A stretch of 64,000 bases of DNA from Brevibacillus thermoruber 423 (GTDB lineage Bacteria; Bacillota; Bacilli; Brevibacillales; Brevibacillaceae), in assembly GCF_000454065.1 (NCBI RefSeq), contig NZ_KE695654.1, positions 268,772 to 332,771 of the forward strand, read 5' to 3'. Under the pieces are notes generated by a model. The model made no database searches and was not told the origin of the DNA. It saw only the letters and a list, made by a program, of their open reading frames with translations. Position 1 is the stretch's first letter, and each line of letters begins with the position of its first letter. This document shows positions 25,848 through 34,807 of the stretch, one piece after another. The position numbers and the translations under genes are program-made.

Positions 25848-27458
25848 TTACCACGCGGCCACGCAGCCGTCCGTGCGCATGTCGGTGCCGCCGATCAGCA
25901 CGCCGTTTTCGTCCCGCCAGATGATCTGGCCGCGGCCGAAGTTGCTCGAAAACGATCCCCACTTGATCTGGTGCCCCTTTTGTTCCAGGGCGAGGGCGAT
26001 ATGTTCCGGGAAGTGGCGCTCCACCTCCACCGTTTTCCCTTCCAGCCACTGCCAGCGCGGGGCGTCCAGCGCGGCCTGCGGGTTGAGGTGAAAATCGATC
26101 GTGTTCATCACCACCTGCACGTGCCCCTGCGGCTGCATGAAGCCGCCCATCACGCCGAACGGTCCGACCGCCTTGCCGTCCTTGGTCAAAAAGCCCGGGA
26201 TAATCGTGTGGTACGTCTTTTTCCCCGGCTCCAGGCGGTTGTCGTGGGCGGGGTCGAGCGAGAAGTTGTGGCCCCGGTTTTGCAGCGCGATGCCCGTTCC
26301 CGGCACGACGATGCCCGAGCCGAAACCCATGTAGTTGCTCTGGATGAACGAGACCATGTTGCCTTCCCCGTCGGCCGTCGCCAGGTAGACCGTCCCGCTG
26401 GAGCGCGGGTCGCCCGGCTCCGGCGTGAGCGCACGCTCGCCGATCAGGCGGCGCCGCTCGTCGGCGTACCGGTCGGACAGGAGCTCCTCGACGGTCACGC
26501 TCATCTTGTCCTGCTGCGTGATGTAGCGGAACCCGTCGGCAAACGCCAGCTTCATCGCCTCGATCTGCTTGTGGTACGTGTCAACCGTCTCTTTCTCCCC
26601 AAACGCAAAACCCTTCAAAATGTTCAGGGCCATCAGCGCCACCAGGCCCTGGCCGTTGGGCGGAATTTCCCAGACGTCATAGCCGCGGTAGTTGACGCTG
26701 ATCGGCTTGACCCACTCCGGCCGGTAGGCGGCCAAATCCTCTTTGCGCAGGAAACCGCCGCACTGCCGGGAAAACGTGTCGATTTTTTCCGCCAGTTCGC
26801 CGCGATAGAAGCTTTCCGCTCCTGTCTCGGCAATCTGCCGCAGCGTCTCGGCATGGCCGGGCGACTTCCAGATCTCGCCCGCTTTTGGCGGCCGACCGTC
26901 CGGAGCAAAGGTGGAGAACCAGGGGGCAAATTCCTCACCGCTCAGCACCTGGGAAAACTTGTTGTAGGCGATCGCCCAGTAGCGGGCCAGCGTCGGGGAA
27001 AGCGGGTAGCCGTTTTCCGCGTACTCGATCGCCGGCTTCAGCACTTCCGCGAGCGGCAGGCGGCCGAAGCGGCGGGACAGCTCCGCCCATGCCGCCGGCG
27101 CCCCCGGCACCGTGACCGGAATCCAGCCGTAGGTGGGCATGGTTTCGTGCCCTCTCGCCTTCACCGCTTCGATGGAAATGGCCTGCGGCGCGGGACCGCT
27201 CGCGTTCAGCCCGTGCAGTTCCCCGTTGGTCCAGACCAGCGCAAACGCGTCGCTGCCGATGCCGTTCCCCGTCGGTTCCACCACGGTGAGGCAGGCGGCC
27301 GTGGCGATCGCGGCGTCAATGGCGTTCCCTCCTTTTTTCAAGATGTCCAATCCGGCCTGCGCCGCAAGCGGCTGAGAGGTGGCCACCATGCCGTTTTTCG
27401 CATACGTCGTCATACGCCGGGACGCGTACGGGTACTCCATTGCGTCAAAGTGTGTCAT
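25848..27458 (-). CDS. Gamma-glutamyltransferase family protein
   Basis: GGT enzymes transfer or hydrolyse gamma-glutamyl groups (for example from glutathione) after self-cleaving before a catalytic Thr. The 536-residue length fits. KKGGNAIDAAIATAACLTVVEP (split over residues 41-62) is the N-terminal family signature; SSGTVYLATADGEGNMVSFIQS places the probable nucleophile at Thr 356, followed by the late GGFMQPQGHVQVV. No signal peptide is visible, so it resembles the cytosolic YwrD-like branch rather than secreted GGT. GGAGGT precedes the ATG. It ends an apparent operon with a peptide importer, suggesting use of imported gamma-glutamyl peptides. Confidence 0.88.
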   Translation of the reverse strand: MTHFDAMEYPYASRRMTTYAKNGMVATSQPLAAQAGLDILKKGGNAIDAAIATAACLTVVEPTGNGIGSDAFALVWTNGELHGLNASGPAPQAISIEAVKARGHETMPTYGWIPVTVPGAPAAWAELSRRFGRLPLAEVLKPAIEYAENGYPLSPTLARYWAIAYNKFSQVLSGEEFAPWFSTFAPDGRPPKAGEIWKSPGHAETLRQIAETGAESFYRGELAEKIDTFSRQCGGFLRKEDLAAYRPEWVKPISVNYRGYDVWEIPPNGQGLVALMALNILKGFAFGEKETVDTYHKQIEAMKLAFADGFRYITQQDKMSVTVEELLSDRYADERRRLIGERALTPEPGDPRSSGTVYLATADGEGNMVSFIQSNYMGFGSGIVVPGTGIALQNRGHNFSLDPAHDNRLEPGKKTYHTIIPGFLTKDGKAVGPFGVMGGFMQPQGHVQVVMNTIDFHLNPQAALDAPRWQWLEGKTVEVERHFPEHIALALEQKGHQIKWGSFSSNFGRGQIIWRDENGVLIGGTDMRTDGCVAAW

Positions 27459-27486
27459 ACGTATACCTCCGATTCAACTGTAATCG

Positions 27487-28017
27487 TTAGCCGATGAAGA
27501 AAAACCCGTAACCCATGGACAGGGCGATTACAAGCGCAGGGTTCAGCTTCCACTTTTCCAGCAGGAGAAAGGAGGCGATGGCCAGGATGCCGGTCTGCAT
27601 CCAGCCGATGCCCTCCACGGCTCCGAGGAAAAACTCGTACGTCATCGTGCCCAAGAGCACGGTGACAATCGGACGGACCGATTGCGTCATCGCTTTCACC
27701 TGCGGCGCGTTGCGAAACACGTTGAGGAAGTTCAGCAGCAGGATCATGGCGATGGCCGTCGGCGCGATTGTCGCCAAGAGCGCGACCGTCGCCCCCGGCA
27801 CGCCGGCCACCTGGTAGCCGACGTAACCCGCCAGCTTGGTGGCGATCGGACTGGGCAGGGCATTGGCGACCGCCAGCACCTCCCCGAACTCTTTCATCGT
27901 CATCCAGTGATAGTGGTCGACCACCTCGTTCTGGATCAGCGGGATGCTGGGCGGCCCGCCGCCGTAGCCGAGAATGTTGGAGATAAAAAACGCCCAGAAC
28001 AACTGCAGGTAAATCAT
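27487..28017 (-). CDS. CHR-family transporter subunit (short chromate transporter)
   Basis: The 176-residue, roughly six-helix protein has the CHR motifs FFISNILGYGGGPPSIPLI near residue 10 and GPIATKLA-like PSPIATKLAGYVGY near residue 55. Short CHR proteins work as pairs in opposite topology; the partner is encoded by the overlapping gene 28014-28595. The family exports chromate or imports related anions, but here the operon setting (peptide import, GGT) suggests another substrate may apply. Confidence 0.88.
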   Translation of the reverse strand: MIYLQLFWAFFISNILGYGGGPPSIPLIQNEVVDHYHWMTMKEFGEVLAVANALPSPIATKLAGYVGYQVAGVPGATVALLATIAPTAIAMILLLNFLNVFRNAPQVKAMTQSVRPIVTVLLGTMTYEFFLGAVEGIGWMQTGILAIASFLLLEKWKLNPALVIALSMGYGFFFIG

Positions 28018-28595
28018 GCCGCCCCCTCCTTGCCGCCCGGCGTTTTCCGCTTCCGCAGCACCCAGGTGGAATAGGCAAACGAACCGGCCAGGGCAATGCC
28101 CACCACAATGCCGGGGTGCAGGTCAAGGAAGAGCAGGGCCACCAGCGACAGGACCAGCATGAGGGCGACGCCGCTCTTGTTCCCCGCTCCCTGCCAGCCC
28201 TTCTGCAAAAACTCCCAGGTCAGCACGCCGGTCATGACGGCGATCACCGGCTGGATCGCCTGAATCATCCCGTACACGCCGGGCGCGTCCTTCCACTGGT
28301 AAATCACCTGCAGCAGCGCGATCATGACCAGCACGATGGGCAGCACCACCGCGCAGTTGGCCACCAGCGCGCCGCTCCAGCCTTTGACCCGGTACCCGAT
28401 AAACGCTGCCAGCTTGGTGGCGATCGGGCCGGGCAGGGCGTTGGCCAGCGCCAGGTTGTCGGTAAAGTCCTCTTCGCTTACCCATTTGTACTTCTGCACG
28501 CACTCGGCGTAAAACAGGGGGACCATCGTCGGGCCGCCGCCGTAGCCGAAAATGCCGATGCGAAAAAACGCGAGAAACAACTGCCAGTAGATCAT
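28014..28595 (-). CDS. CHR-family transporter subunit (short chromate transporter)
   Basis: The 193-residue partner of the preceding entry carries LFLAFFRIGIFGYGGGPTMVPL at the N-terminus and GPIATKLAAFIGYRVKG in the middle, both CHR signatures. Its stop overlaps the partner's start by four bases (ATGA), which indicates coupled translation of a heteromeric transporter. It begins 21 bases after the ABC ATPase gene, so it is part of the same transcript. Confidence 0.88.
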   Translation of the reverse strand: MIYWQLFLAFFRIGIFGYGGGPTMVPLFYAECVQKYKWVSEEDFTDNLALANALPGPIATKLAAFIGYRVKGWSGALVANCAVVLPIVLVMIALLQVIYQWKDAPGVYGMIQAIQPVIAVMTGVLTWEFLQKGWQGAGNKSGVALMLVLSLVALLFLDLHPGIVVGIALAGSFAYSTWVLRKRKTPGGKEGAA

Positions 28596-28616
28596 CTGAA
28601 TGCCTCCGTCCCGCCG

Positions 28617-29600
28617 TCAGGTCGCCAGCTCGCCTGCATGTACCAGGTGGCAGGAGACGAACTGTCCTCCCCCGATATCGGTCAGGCTCGGCGCTTTGGT
28701 CTTGCACAGGTCGGTCGCATGCGGGCAGCGCGGATGGAACGTGCAGCCGCTCGGCGGATTGGCCGGACTGGGCAGGTCGCCGGTCAGCAGGATGCGTTCC
28801 CGCTTCTGCCGCGGTTTGGCCACGGGAACGGCGGACAGCAGCGCCCGCGTGTACGGATGGCTGGGATTGTCGAACAGCGTCCGCTTGTCGGCAATTTCCA
28901 CCACCCGCCCCAGATACATGACGGCCACCCGGTCGCACAGGTGTTTGACGACCGACAAGTCGTGCGAGATAAACATCAGGGTCAGGTTAAACTCTTTTTT
29001 CAGATCTTTCAACAGGTTCAGAATCTGCGACTGGATCGAGACGTCCAGCGCCGACACCGGTTCGTCCGCGATGATCAGCTTCGGCTTCACCACCAGCGCC
29101 CGGGCGATCCCGATGCGCTGCCGCTGGCCGCCGGAAAAATCGTGCGGATGCCGGTTCAGGTGCTCCTTGCGAAGACCGACGATCTCGATGATCTCTTCGA
29201 TGGTTTTCAGCCGTTCCTCCCGCGTCCCGATGTTGTGCACCTCCAGCGACTCCATCAGGATTTGCTTGATCGTCATGCGCGGATTGAGCGAGGCGTACGG
29301 GTCCTGAAAGACCATCTGCAGGTCCTTGCGCATGCGCCGCATCTCTTCCTTGGACAGCTTGGCGAGATCCTTGCCGTCAAACCAGACCTCCCCTGCGGTC
29401 GGTTCCAGCAGCCGCAAAATGGTCCGGCCGGTGGTCGACTTGCCGCACCCCGACTCGCCCACGATGCCCAGCGTCTCTCCTGGAAACACCTGCAGGTCGA
29501 TGCCGTCGACGGCCTTCACGTATCCCGTCGTTTTCTTGAAAAAGCCGGACTTGATCGGAAAGTGCTTCTGCAGCCCTTTTACTTCCAACAGCGGCTTCAT
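28617..29600 (-). CDS. Peptide ABC transporter ATP-binding protein (DppF/OppF type)
   Basis: The 327-residue ATPase has Walker [13 protein letters not shown], the signature [15 protein letters not shown] and Walker [13 protein letters not shown], followed by the oligopeptide-transporter C-terminal extension ([18 protein letters not shown]) that can carry an Fe-S or metal site. It pairs with the DppD-type ATPase, whose gene overlaps by four bases. Confidence 0.92.
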   Translation of the reverse strand: MKPLLEVKGLQKHFPIKSGFFKKTTGYVKAVDGIDLQVFPGETLGIVGESGCGKSTTGRTILRLLEPTAGEVWFDGKDLAKLSKEEMRRMRKDLQMVFQDPYASLNPRMTIKQILMESLEVHNIGTREERLKTIEEIIEIVGLRKEHLNRHPHDFSGGQRQRIGIARALVVKPKLIIADEPVSALDVSIQSQILNLLKDLKKEFNLTLMFISHDLSVVKHLCDRVAVMYLGRVVEIADKRTLFDNPSHPYTRALLSAVPVAKPRQKRERILLTGDLPSPANPPSGCTFHPRCPHATDLCKTKAPSLTDIGGGQFVSCHLVHAGELAT

Positions 29601-30571
29601 GCCTCATCCCTCCCTTCCGCGTACAGCCAGCAGCGGCATTTGTGGCCGTCCAACTGCAAAAGCTCGGGCGGCTGTTCGTGACAGATCGGCATGGCCTGCG
29701 CGCAGCGCGGGGCAAACCGGCAGCCCTTCGGCATCTGGTTGGGCAGCGGCACCGCGCCCGGGATGGTGTCCAGGTACTCCCGCTCCTCGTCCAGCTCGGG
29801 AATCGATCTCATCAGGCCGATGGTGTACGGGTGTTTCGGCTGTTCAAACAGCGTTTCCACGTCGGTCTCCTCCACCACCTGCCCGGCGTACATGACGATG
29901 ACGCGGTCGCACATCTCGGCGACGACGCCCAGATCGTGCGTGATCAGCATGATCGATGTGCCCGTCTTCTCCTTCAGTTCCCGCATCAGGTCGAGAATCT
30001 GCGCCTGGATCGTCACGTCCAGGGCCGTCGTCGGCTCGTCGGCGATGATCAGCTTGGGGTCGCACGCCATCGCCATCGCGATCATCACGCGCTGCCGCAT
30101 CCCCCCGGAGAGCTGGTGCGGGTACTCCCCGTAGATCTCTTCCGCGCGCGGCATGCCCACCGCTTTCAGCATCGCGATCGCCCGTTCCTTGGCCTGCGCC
30201 TTGCTCACTTTCCAGTGCAGCAGGATCGCTTCTTCGATCTGCCTGCCCACCGTGTGCAGCGGGTTGAGCGAGGTCATCGGCTCCTGAAAGATCATCGAGA
30301 TTTCGTTGCCGCGCACCGCCTGCATCTCTTTTTCCGACAGCTCCAGCAGGTTGGTGCCGTTGAACCGGATCGTTCCCTCCGCCCTGCCGTTGGGCGGCAG
30401 CAGGCGCATGATCGAGAGGCTGGTGACGCTTTTGCCGCAGCCGGATTCGCCTACGACGCCAAGCGTCTCGCCGGCGCGGATGGAGAAGTCGACGCCGTCG
30501 ACCACGTTGACGACGCCGTTTTCCGTGCGAAACCGCGTTCTCAGTTGTTCCACTTCCAGTATGGTCGTCAT
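29597..30571 (-). CDS. Peptide ABC transporter ATP-binding protein (DppD/OppD type)
   Basis: The 324-residue ATPase has Walker [14 protein letters not shown], the signature [15 protein letters not shown] and Walker [14 protein letters not shown], and ends with the Cys-containing family extension ([15 protein letters not shown]). With DppF it drives import through the two permeases encoded just upstream. Confidence 0.93.
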   Translation of the reverse strand: MTTILEVEQLRTRFRTENGVVNVVDGVDFSIRAGETLGVVGESGCGKSVTSLSIMRLLPPNGRAEGTIRFNGTNLLELSEKEMQAVRGNEISMIFQEPMTSLNPLHTVGRQIEEAILLHWKVSKAQAKERAIAMLKAVGMPRAEEIYGEYPHQLSGGMRQRVMIAMAMACDPKLIIADEPTTALDVTIQAQILDLMRELKEKTGTSIMLITHDLGVVAEMCDRVIVMYAGQVVEETDVETLFEQPKHPYTIGLMRSIPELDEEREYLDTIPGAVPLPNQMPKGCRFAPRCAQAMPICHEQPPELLQLDGHKCRCWLYAEGRDEA

Positions 30572-30589
30572 GAGGCTCTCCTCCCCAGT

Positions 30590-31420
30590 TTATTTCCGCA
30601 CCCGCGGATCTAGTATTTGCTGCAGACCGTCGCCCAGCAGGTTGAAGCCGAGCACGACCAGGAAGATTGCCATGCCGGGGTAAAAGGTGGCGTACGGCGC
30701 GACGGACATCAGCGTCTGGGCCTGATTCAGCATGCTGCCCCAGGACGGCGTCGGCGGCTGTACGCCCAGCCCCAGATAGGAGAGCGAGGCTTCCGCCAGA
30801 ATCCCCGCCGCCATCGCCAGCGTGGCCTGGATGACGATCGGGTTGAGCGCGTTGGGCAGGATGTGGCGGAAAATGATCCGGCTGTCCTTGACGCCCACCG
30901 CCCGGGCCGCCTGGATGTACTCCATGTTGCGAAGCGACAGCACCTGTCCCCGCGTAATGCGGACGAAGGCGGGGGAAAAGCCGATCCCGATCGCCAGCAT
31001 GGCGTTGCCGAAGCCGGAGCCGAGCACGGCGGAGATGGCGAGCGCCAGAATCAGAAACGGAAACGCCTGCATCGCGTCCACGGTGCGCATGACGATCCAC
31101 TCGTCCCAGAAGCCGCGGTAGTAGCCGGACAAAAGGCCGATGGGCACGCCGATCAGCATGGCGATGCCGACGGAGATGACCGCCGCTTCAATCGAAATGC
31201 GGGAGCCGTAGATGACCCGGGAGAAGATGTCCCGTCCCAGGTCGTCCGTGCCGAACGGATGCTCCGCGCTGGGCGGCATCAGCACCTTGTCGTAGTTTTG
31301 CGCGTTGGGATCGTAGGGGGCGATCTGCTCCGCGAAGATGGCGACGACGATCAGCGAGAGGATGATCAACCCGCCGAGAACGCCCAGGCCGTTGCGCACA
31401 AATTTTCGCATCGCGTTCAT
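30590..31420 (-). CDS. Peptide ABC transporter permease (DppC type)
   Basis: The 276-residue permease has an N-terminal OppC-type segment (VVAIFAEQIAPYDPN) and six helices, with the EAA-loop AARAVGVKDSRIIFRHILPN typical of peptide importers. It shares one base with the end of the DppB gene. Confidence 0.92.
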   Translation of the reverse strand: MNAMRKFVRNGLGVLGGLIILSLIVVAIFAEQIAPYDPNAQNYDKVLMPPSAEHPFGTDDLGRDIFSRVIYGSRISIEAAVISVGIAMLIGVPIGLLSGYYRGFWDEWIVMRTVDAMQAFPFLILALAISAVLGSGFGNAMLAIGIGFSPAFVRITRGQVLSLRNMEYIQAARAVGVKDSRIIFRHILPNALNPIVIQATLAMAAGILAEASLSYLGLGVQPPTPSWGSMLNQAQTLMSVAPYATFYPGMAIFLVVLGFNLLGDGLQQILDPRVRK

Positions 31421-32376
31421 TATCCTTCCGCCCCTTTCCCCGCCTTGATGCGCGGATCGATGACAGCGTACAGGAGGTCCACCACCAGGTTTACCGCCAC
31501 GACCAGAATGGCCGACACCAGGATGGCCCCCTGGACCGTGACGTAATCCCGCTTAAACACCGATTCTACGATCAGCCGGCCGAATCCCGGAATGGAAAAA
31601 ATCGATTCGGTGATGACCAGCCCGCCCAGCAGGCCGGCAATCATCAGACCGGAGGTGGTGACCACGGGAATGAGCGCGTTGCGCAGCGCGTGGCCGAGCA
31701 CGGTGCGCACCTCGTTCAGCCCCTTGGCCTTGGCCGTGCGGATAAAGTCCATGTTGACCACTTCCAACAGGGACGAGCGCAGCATCCGCATCAAGACGGC
31801 CGATTCGCGCAGGCCGGTGGCCAGACAGGGCAGAATCATCGCCATGATGTTCTGCGCCGGGTTTTCGCTGAACGGCACGTAGCCCGAAGACGGCAGCCAT
31901 TGATTTTCCACGGCGAAGTAAATGATCAGCATCATCGCCAGCCAGAAGCTGGGGATGCTCATGCCGCCCAACGCGGCAAACGTGCTGGTGTAGTCGATCC
32001 ACGTTCCCCGCCGCACCGCGGCCAGGATGCCGGCCGGAAACGCGATGAGAAGCGCGACGAGAAACGTGCCGATGGTCAGCTCCACGGTGGCCGGCAGCCG
32101 CTGCATGATCAGTTCGGAGACCGGCACGCGGTCGGTAATCGACATGCCCAGATCCCCCTGGAGCACTTTGCCCAGCCAGGAAAAGTACTGGACCACAATC
32201 GGTTTGTCCAGCCCCAATTCGGCCCGCAGCGCCTGATACGCCTCCGGTGTCGCCTCTTGTCCTAAAATGACCCGGGCTGGATCGCCCGGGATCAAGTGGA
32301 TTAAGGAGAACGTCATGATCGACACCAGAAGGAGAATCGGGATTGTCAGCAGCAGGCGTCTCACCACAAACATCAT
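31420..32376 (-). CDS. Peptide ABC transporter permease (DppB type)
   Basis: The 318-residue permease begins MMFVVRRLLLTIPILLLVSIMTF, the standard DppB N-terminus, with LIPGDPARVILGQEA following and the EAA-loop RTAKAKGLNEVRTVLGHALRN. It is encoded 31 bases after the binding protein. Confidence 0.93.
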   Translation of the reverse strand: MMFVVRRLLLTIPILLLVSIMTFSLIHLIPGDPARVILGQEATPEAYQALRAELGLDKPIVVQYFSWLGKVLQGDLGMSITDRVPVSELIMQRLPATVELTIGTFLVALLIAFPAGILAAVRRGTWIDYTSTFAALGGMSIPSFWLAMMLIIYFAVENQWLPSSGYVPFSENPAQNIMAMILPCLATGLRESAVLMRMLRSSLLEVVNMDFIRTAKAKGLNEVRTVLGHALRNALIPVVTTSGLMIAGLLGGLVITESIFSIPGFGRLIVESVFKRDYVTVQGAILVSAILVVAVNLVVDLLYAVIDPRIKAGKGAEG

Positions 32377-32407
32377 GACAATTCCTCCCCGTACTACGGT
32401 GTGTCGG

Positions 32408-33958
32408 TTACTGCTTGTCCAGCGTCGCCGTGCGGATCAGGCCGTCCGGCACGTAGGTAAAGCCGCTGATCTTCTTGCTCATCGCCAGCAGGTTGTACTG
32501 GTGGTAGACGTAGACGTAGCCCGCTTCTTCCTGCAGGATCTTGACCGCCTCCTCGTACATCTGCTTGCGCTTCGCTTCGTCAAGCTCCACGCGCGCCTTG
32601 GCGGCCAGCTCGTCCAGCTTCGGAATGCTGATGCGGCCGTCGTTGTTGGGGGTGCCGGTGACGACGAAATCATAGAAGTTTTGGTCGGGGTCCTGGCGTC
32701 CGGACCAGCCCAGGTTGAGCGCCTCGAAGTCGCCTTTGTCCCCTTTTTCGATCAATTGGCCGAATTCCAACTTTTCCAACTGCACGTTGATGTTGTAAGG
32801 TTTCAGCATGTTTTGGATCACGGCGCCGAACTGTTCGTTCTCCGTCGAGGTCGCGATGTTCAGCTTGAAGCTGAATCCGTTCGGCTTGCCGCCTTTGGCC
32901 AGAAGCTGCTTGATCTCATCCGGATTCGGCTTGACCGGCTTGTCCAGCTCGCTGCTGTACGCCAGGTTGCCCGGCGCAAACGGCGAACGGCCCGGCAGCG
33001 CGTAGCCGTTGAACAGCACCTTGACCACGGCTTCCCGGTCGATGGCCCGCTCCACGGCCTGGCGCAGGTACTTGTTGTCAAACGGCGGCTTGCTGTTGTT
33101 CAGATAGAAGCCCATGTAGCCCATGCTGGGTTCGGCCACCAACTGCAGGTTGGCATCTCCTTTGATCGCCGGAATCTCCTTCACCGGTACCTCATCGATG
33201 ATGTCCAGCATGCCGGAGCGCAGGTTCTGCACCTTGGCCGTGCCGTTGGTGAACACCTTGTAGGTGACCTCATCCACGTTCACCTTGCCGTTCCAGTAGT
33301 TGTCGTTGCGCTTCAGCGTCACGTGGTCTCCTTTGACGTGCTCGACGAAGACGAACGGCCCGGTGCCGACCGGATGGTTGAGGAAGTCGTCCCCGTACTG
33401 TTTGACAGCCGCCGGCGAGACCATCATCCCCGAGCGGTCGGCCAGGATGGAGAGCAGCGGCGCGAACGGCTCCTTCAGTTGAATCTTGACCGTGTGCTTG
33501 TCAACTGCCGTGACGGAGTCCACCACTTTCAGCTCGCTTTTGCGTCTGGACTTTTCGCCGTTCATGTTGCGCTCGAAGTTGAACTTGACCGCCTCCGCGT
33601 CAAAGTCGGTGCCGTCGTGGAACTTGACGCCCTCTTTCAGCTTGAGCGTGTAGGTTTTGCCGTCCGGCGACACTTCGTACGAGCTGACCAGCATCGGCAC
33701 GATCTTGCCGCTCGGATCGATGTCAAACAGCTTGTCGTAAATGCTGGCGTACACCATGCGGTCGACCAGCGCGGTGGAGGTGCTCGGATCGAGCGTCGGC
33801 GGATCTGCTTTCAACCCGATGTTGATCACTTTTTTGCCTGTGCTGGCGGACGGAGCGGTCCCCGTCTGACTGCCGCCACCTCCTCCACAACCGGCGGCCA
33901 GCAGCGCTGTTCCCAAGACCGCTGCCAGCAGCGTTTTGCCCATCTTTTTCGATAACAT
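32408..33958 (-). CDS. Peptide ABC transporter substrate-binding lipoprotein
   Basis: The 516-residue SBP family 5 protein has a lipoprotein signal (LLAAGCGGG, Cys about 24) and family motifs PPTLDPSTST near residue 52 and KLKEGVKFHDGTDFDAEAVKFNFER near residue 105. It captures peptides outside the membrane and feeds the DppBCDF translocator. The ligand is not readable from sequence; the GGT at the end of the operon suggests gamma-glutamyl peptides such as glutathione. Confidence 0.92.
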   Translation of the reverse strand: MLSKKMGKTLLAAVLGTALLAAGCGGGGGSQTGTAPSASTGKKVINIGLKADPPTLDPSTSTALVDRMVYASIYDKLFDIDPSGKIVPMLVSSYEVSPDGKTYTLKLKEGVKFHDGTDFDAEAVKFNFERNMNGEKSRRKSELKVVDSVTAVDKHTVKIQLKEPFAPLLSILADRSGMMVSPAAVKQYGDDFLNHPVGTGPFVFVEHVKGDHVTLKRNDNYWNGKVNVDEVTYKVFTNGTAKVQNLRSGMLDIIDEVPVKEIPAIKGDANLQLVAEPSMGYMGFYLNNSKPPFDNKYLRQAVERAIDREAVVKVLFNGYALPGRSPFAPGNLAYSSELDKPVKPNPDEIKQLLAKGGKPNGFSFKLNIATSTENEQFGAVIQNMLKPYNINVQLEKLEFGQLIEKGDKGDFEALNLGWSGRQDPDQNFYDFVVTGTPNNDGRISIPKLDELAAKARVELDEAKRKQMYEEAVKILQEEAGYVYVYHQYNLLAMSKKISGFTYVPDGLIRTATLDKQ

Positions 33959-34024
33959 AAGTCCTCCCCTTCCTTTTTGTTGAATGTATATGGCAACCGC
34001 TCCTGCTGCCAGGAACGATTGTCT

Positions 34025-34501
34025 TCAGCGGATAAAGCGAAAGCGCGATTTCAGCACTTTCAGTTCGTTGATGACGTTGACCTTGGTGATGCCCTTGATT
34101 TTGTTGAGCTTATTCATTAAAAATTGCGACAATTCCTCGTAATCGCGGTTCAACACCTGGATCATCAACTGGTAATCGCCCGTGGTCAGCACGACCAGCC
34201 TGACCTCGTAGATGTCCTGCAGTTCCGCCACCACGTCGTCCAGCTTGTCCGCCTCGACGGCCACCTGGATCAGCGACTGCACCGTGATTCCGGCCTTGAC
34301 CGGGTTGACGATTCCTACCAGGCTGAGCACGCCCTCGTCCTGCATCTGCTGGACGCGTATCCGCACGGTCTTTTCCGTGACGCCCAATTCCTTGGCGATC
34401 TGCGTAAACGGCAGCCGCGCATTGTCCTGCAGCGCGCGGGCGATGGCGTAATCCAAATCGTCCAGTTGGGAATACAGTGAGCGATGATATTTCTCTTCCA
34501 T
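34025..34501 (-). CDS. Lrp/AsnC-family transcriptional regulator
   Basis: The 158-residue protein has an N-terminal helix-turn-helix (LDYAIARALQDNARLPFTQIAKELGVTEKTVRIRV) and a C-terminal RAM ligand-binding domain (about residues 75-155). Lrp/AsnC proteins sense amino acids. It is the first gene before the importer genes, 66 bases away, and has a clear sigma-A promoter. It probably controls this operon in response to amino acid supply. Confidence 0.92.
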   Translation of the reverse strand: MEEKYHRSLYSQLDDLDYAIARALQDNARLPFTQIAKELGVTEKTVRIRVQQMQDEGVLSLVGIVNPVKAGITVQSLIQVAVEADKLDDVVAELQDIYEVRLVVLTTGDYQLMIQVLNRDYEELSQFLMNKLNKIKGITKVNVINELKVLKSRFRFIR

Positions 34502-34597
34502 AACTCCCCTACCTTTTTTCGACCAGATTTCCTGTAAGTCATTACCTATTGCGGCAATAAAAATAAATTTTCCGACGAATATCGTCTATGTTTAGAT

Positions 34598-34626
34598 ACT
34601 ATAATACGATTCTCACCTAAGTGCAA
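34598..34626 (-). promoter_or_regulatory. Sigma-A promoter of the AsnC-type gene
   Basis: Minus strand: TTGCAC (34621-34626), a 17-bp spacer, then TATAGT (34598-34603), in an AT-rich stretch about 100 bp before the start codon. The remaining intergenic sequence holds only the terminator at 34755-34793. Confidence 0.75.
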
Positions 34627-34747
34627 TAGTTTTCTCAAAATTTATTCTACGCAGCATTTTCAATATACTTTCTGAAAACATATGCTGTTTCGCCATATTC
34701 ATCCGGCTTCGCGCAGCCGCATCACGGGCCACGCCCGGCTTCCTCCA

Positions 34748-34793
34748 ACGACAAAGATCCCGGGCAGCAGGGTCCTCCTGCCGCGCGGGATCT
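34748..34793 (-). terminator. Intrinsic terminator after the Bce-type permease gene
   Basis: AGATCCCG (34755-34762) and CGGGATCT (34786-34793) pair, with inner GGCAGCAGG/CCTCCTGCC pairing; on the minus strand a TTTGTCGTT tract follows. Confidence 0.6.
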
Positions 34794-34807
34794 GCGCAGG
34801 CCGCTTT

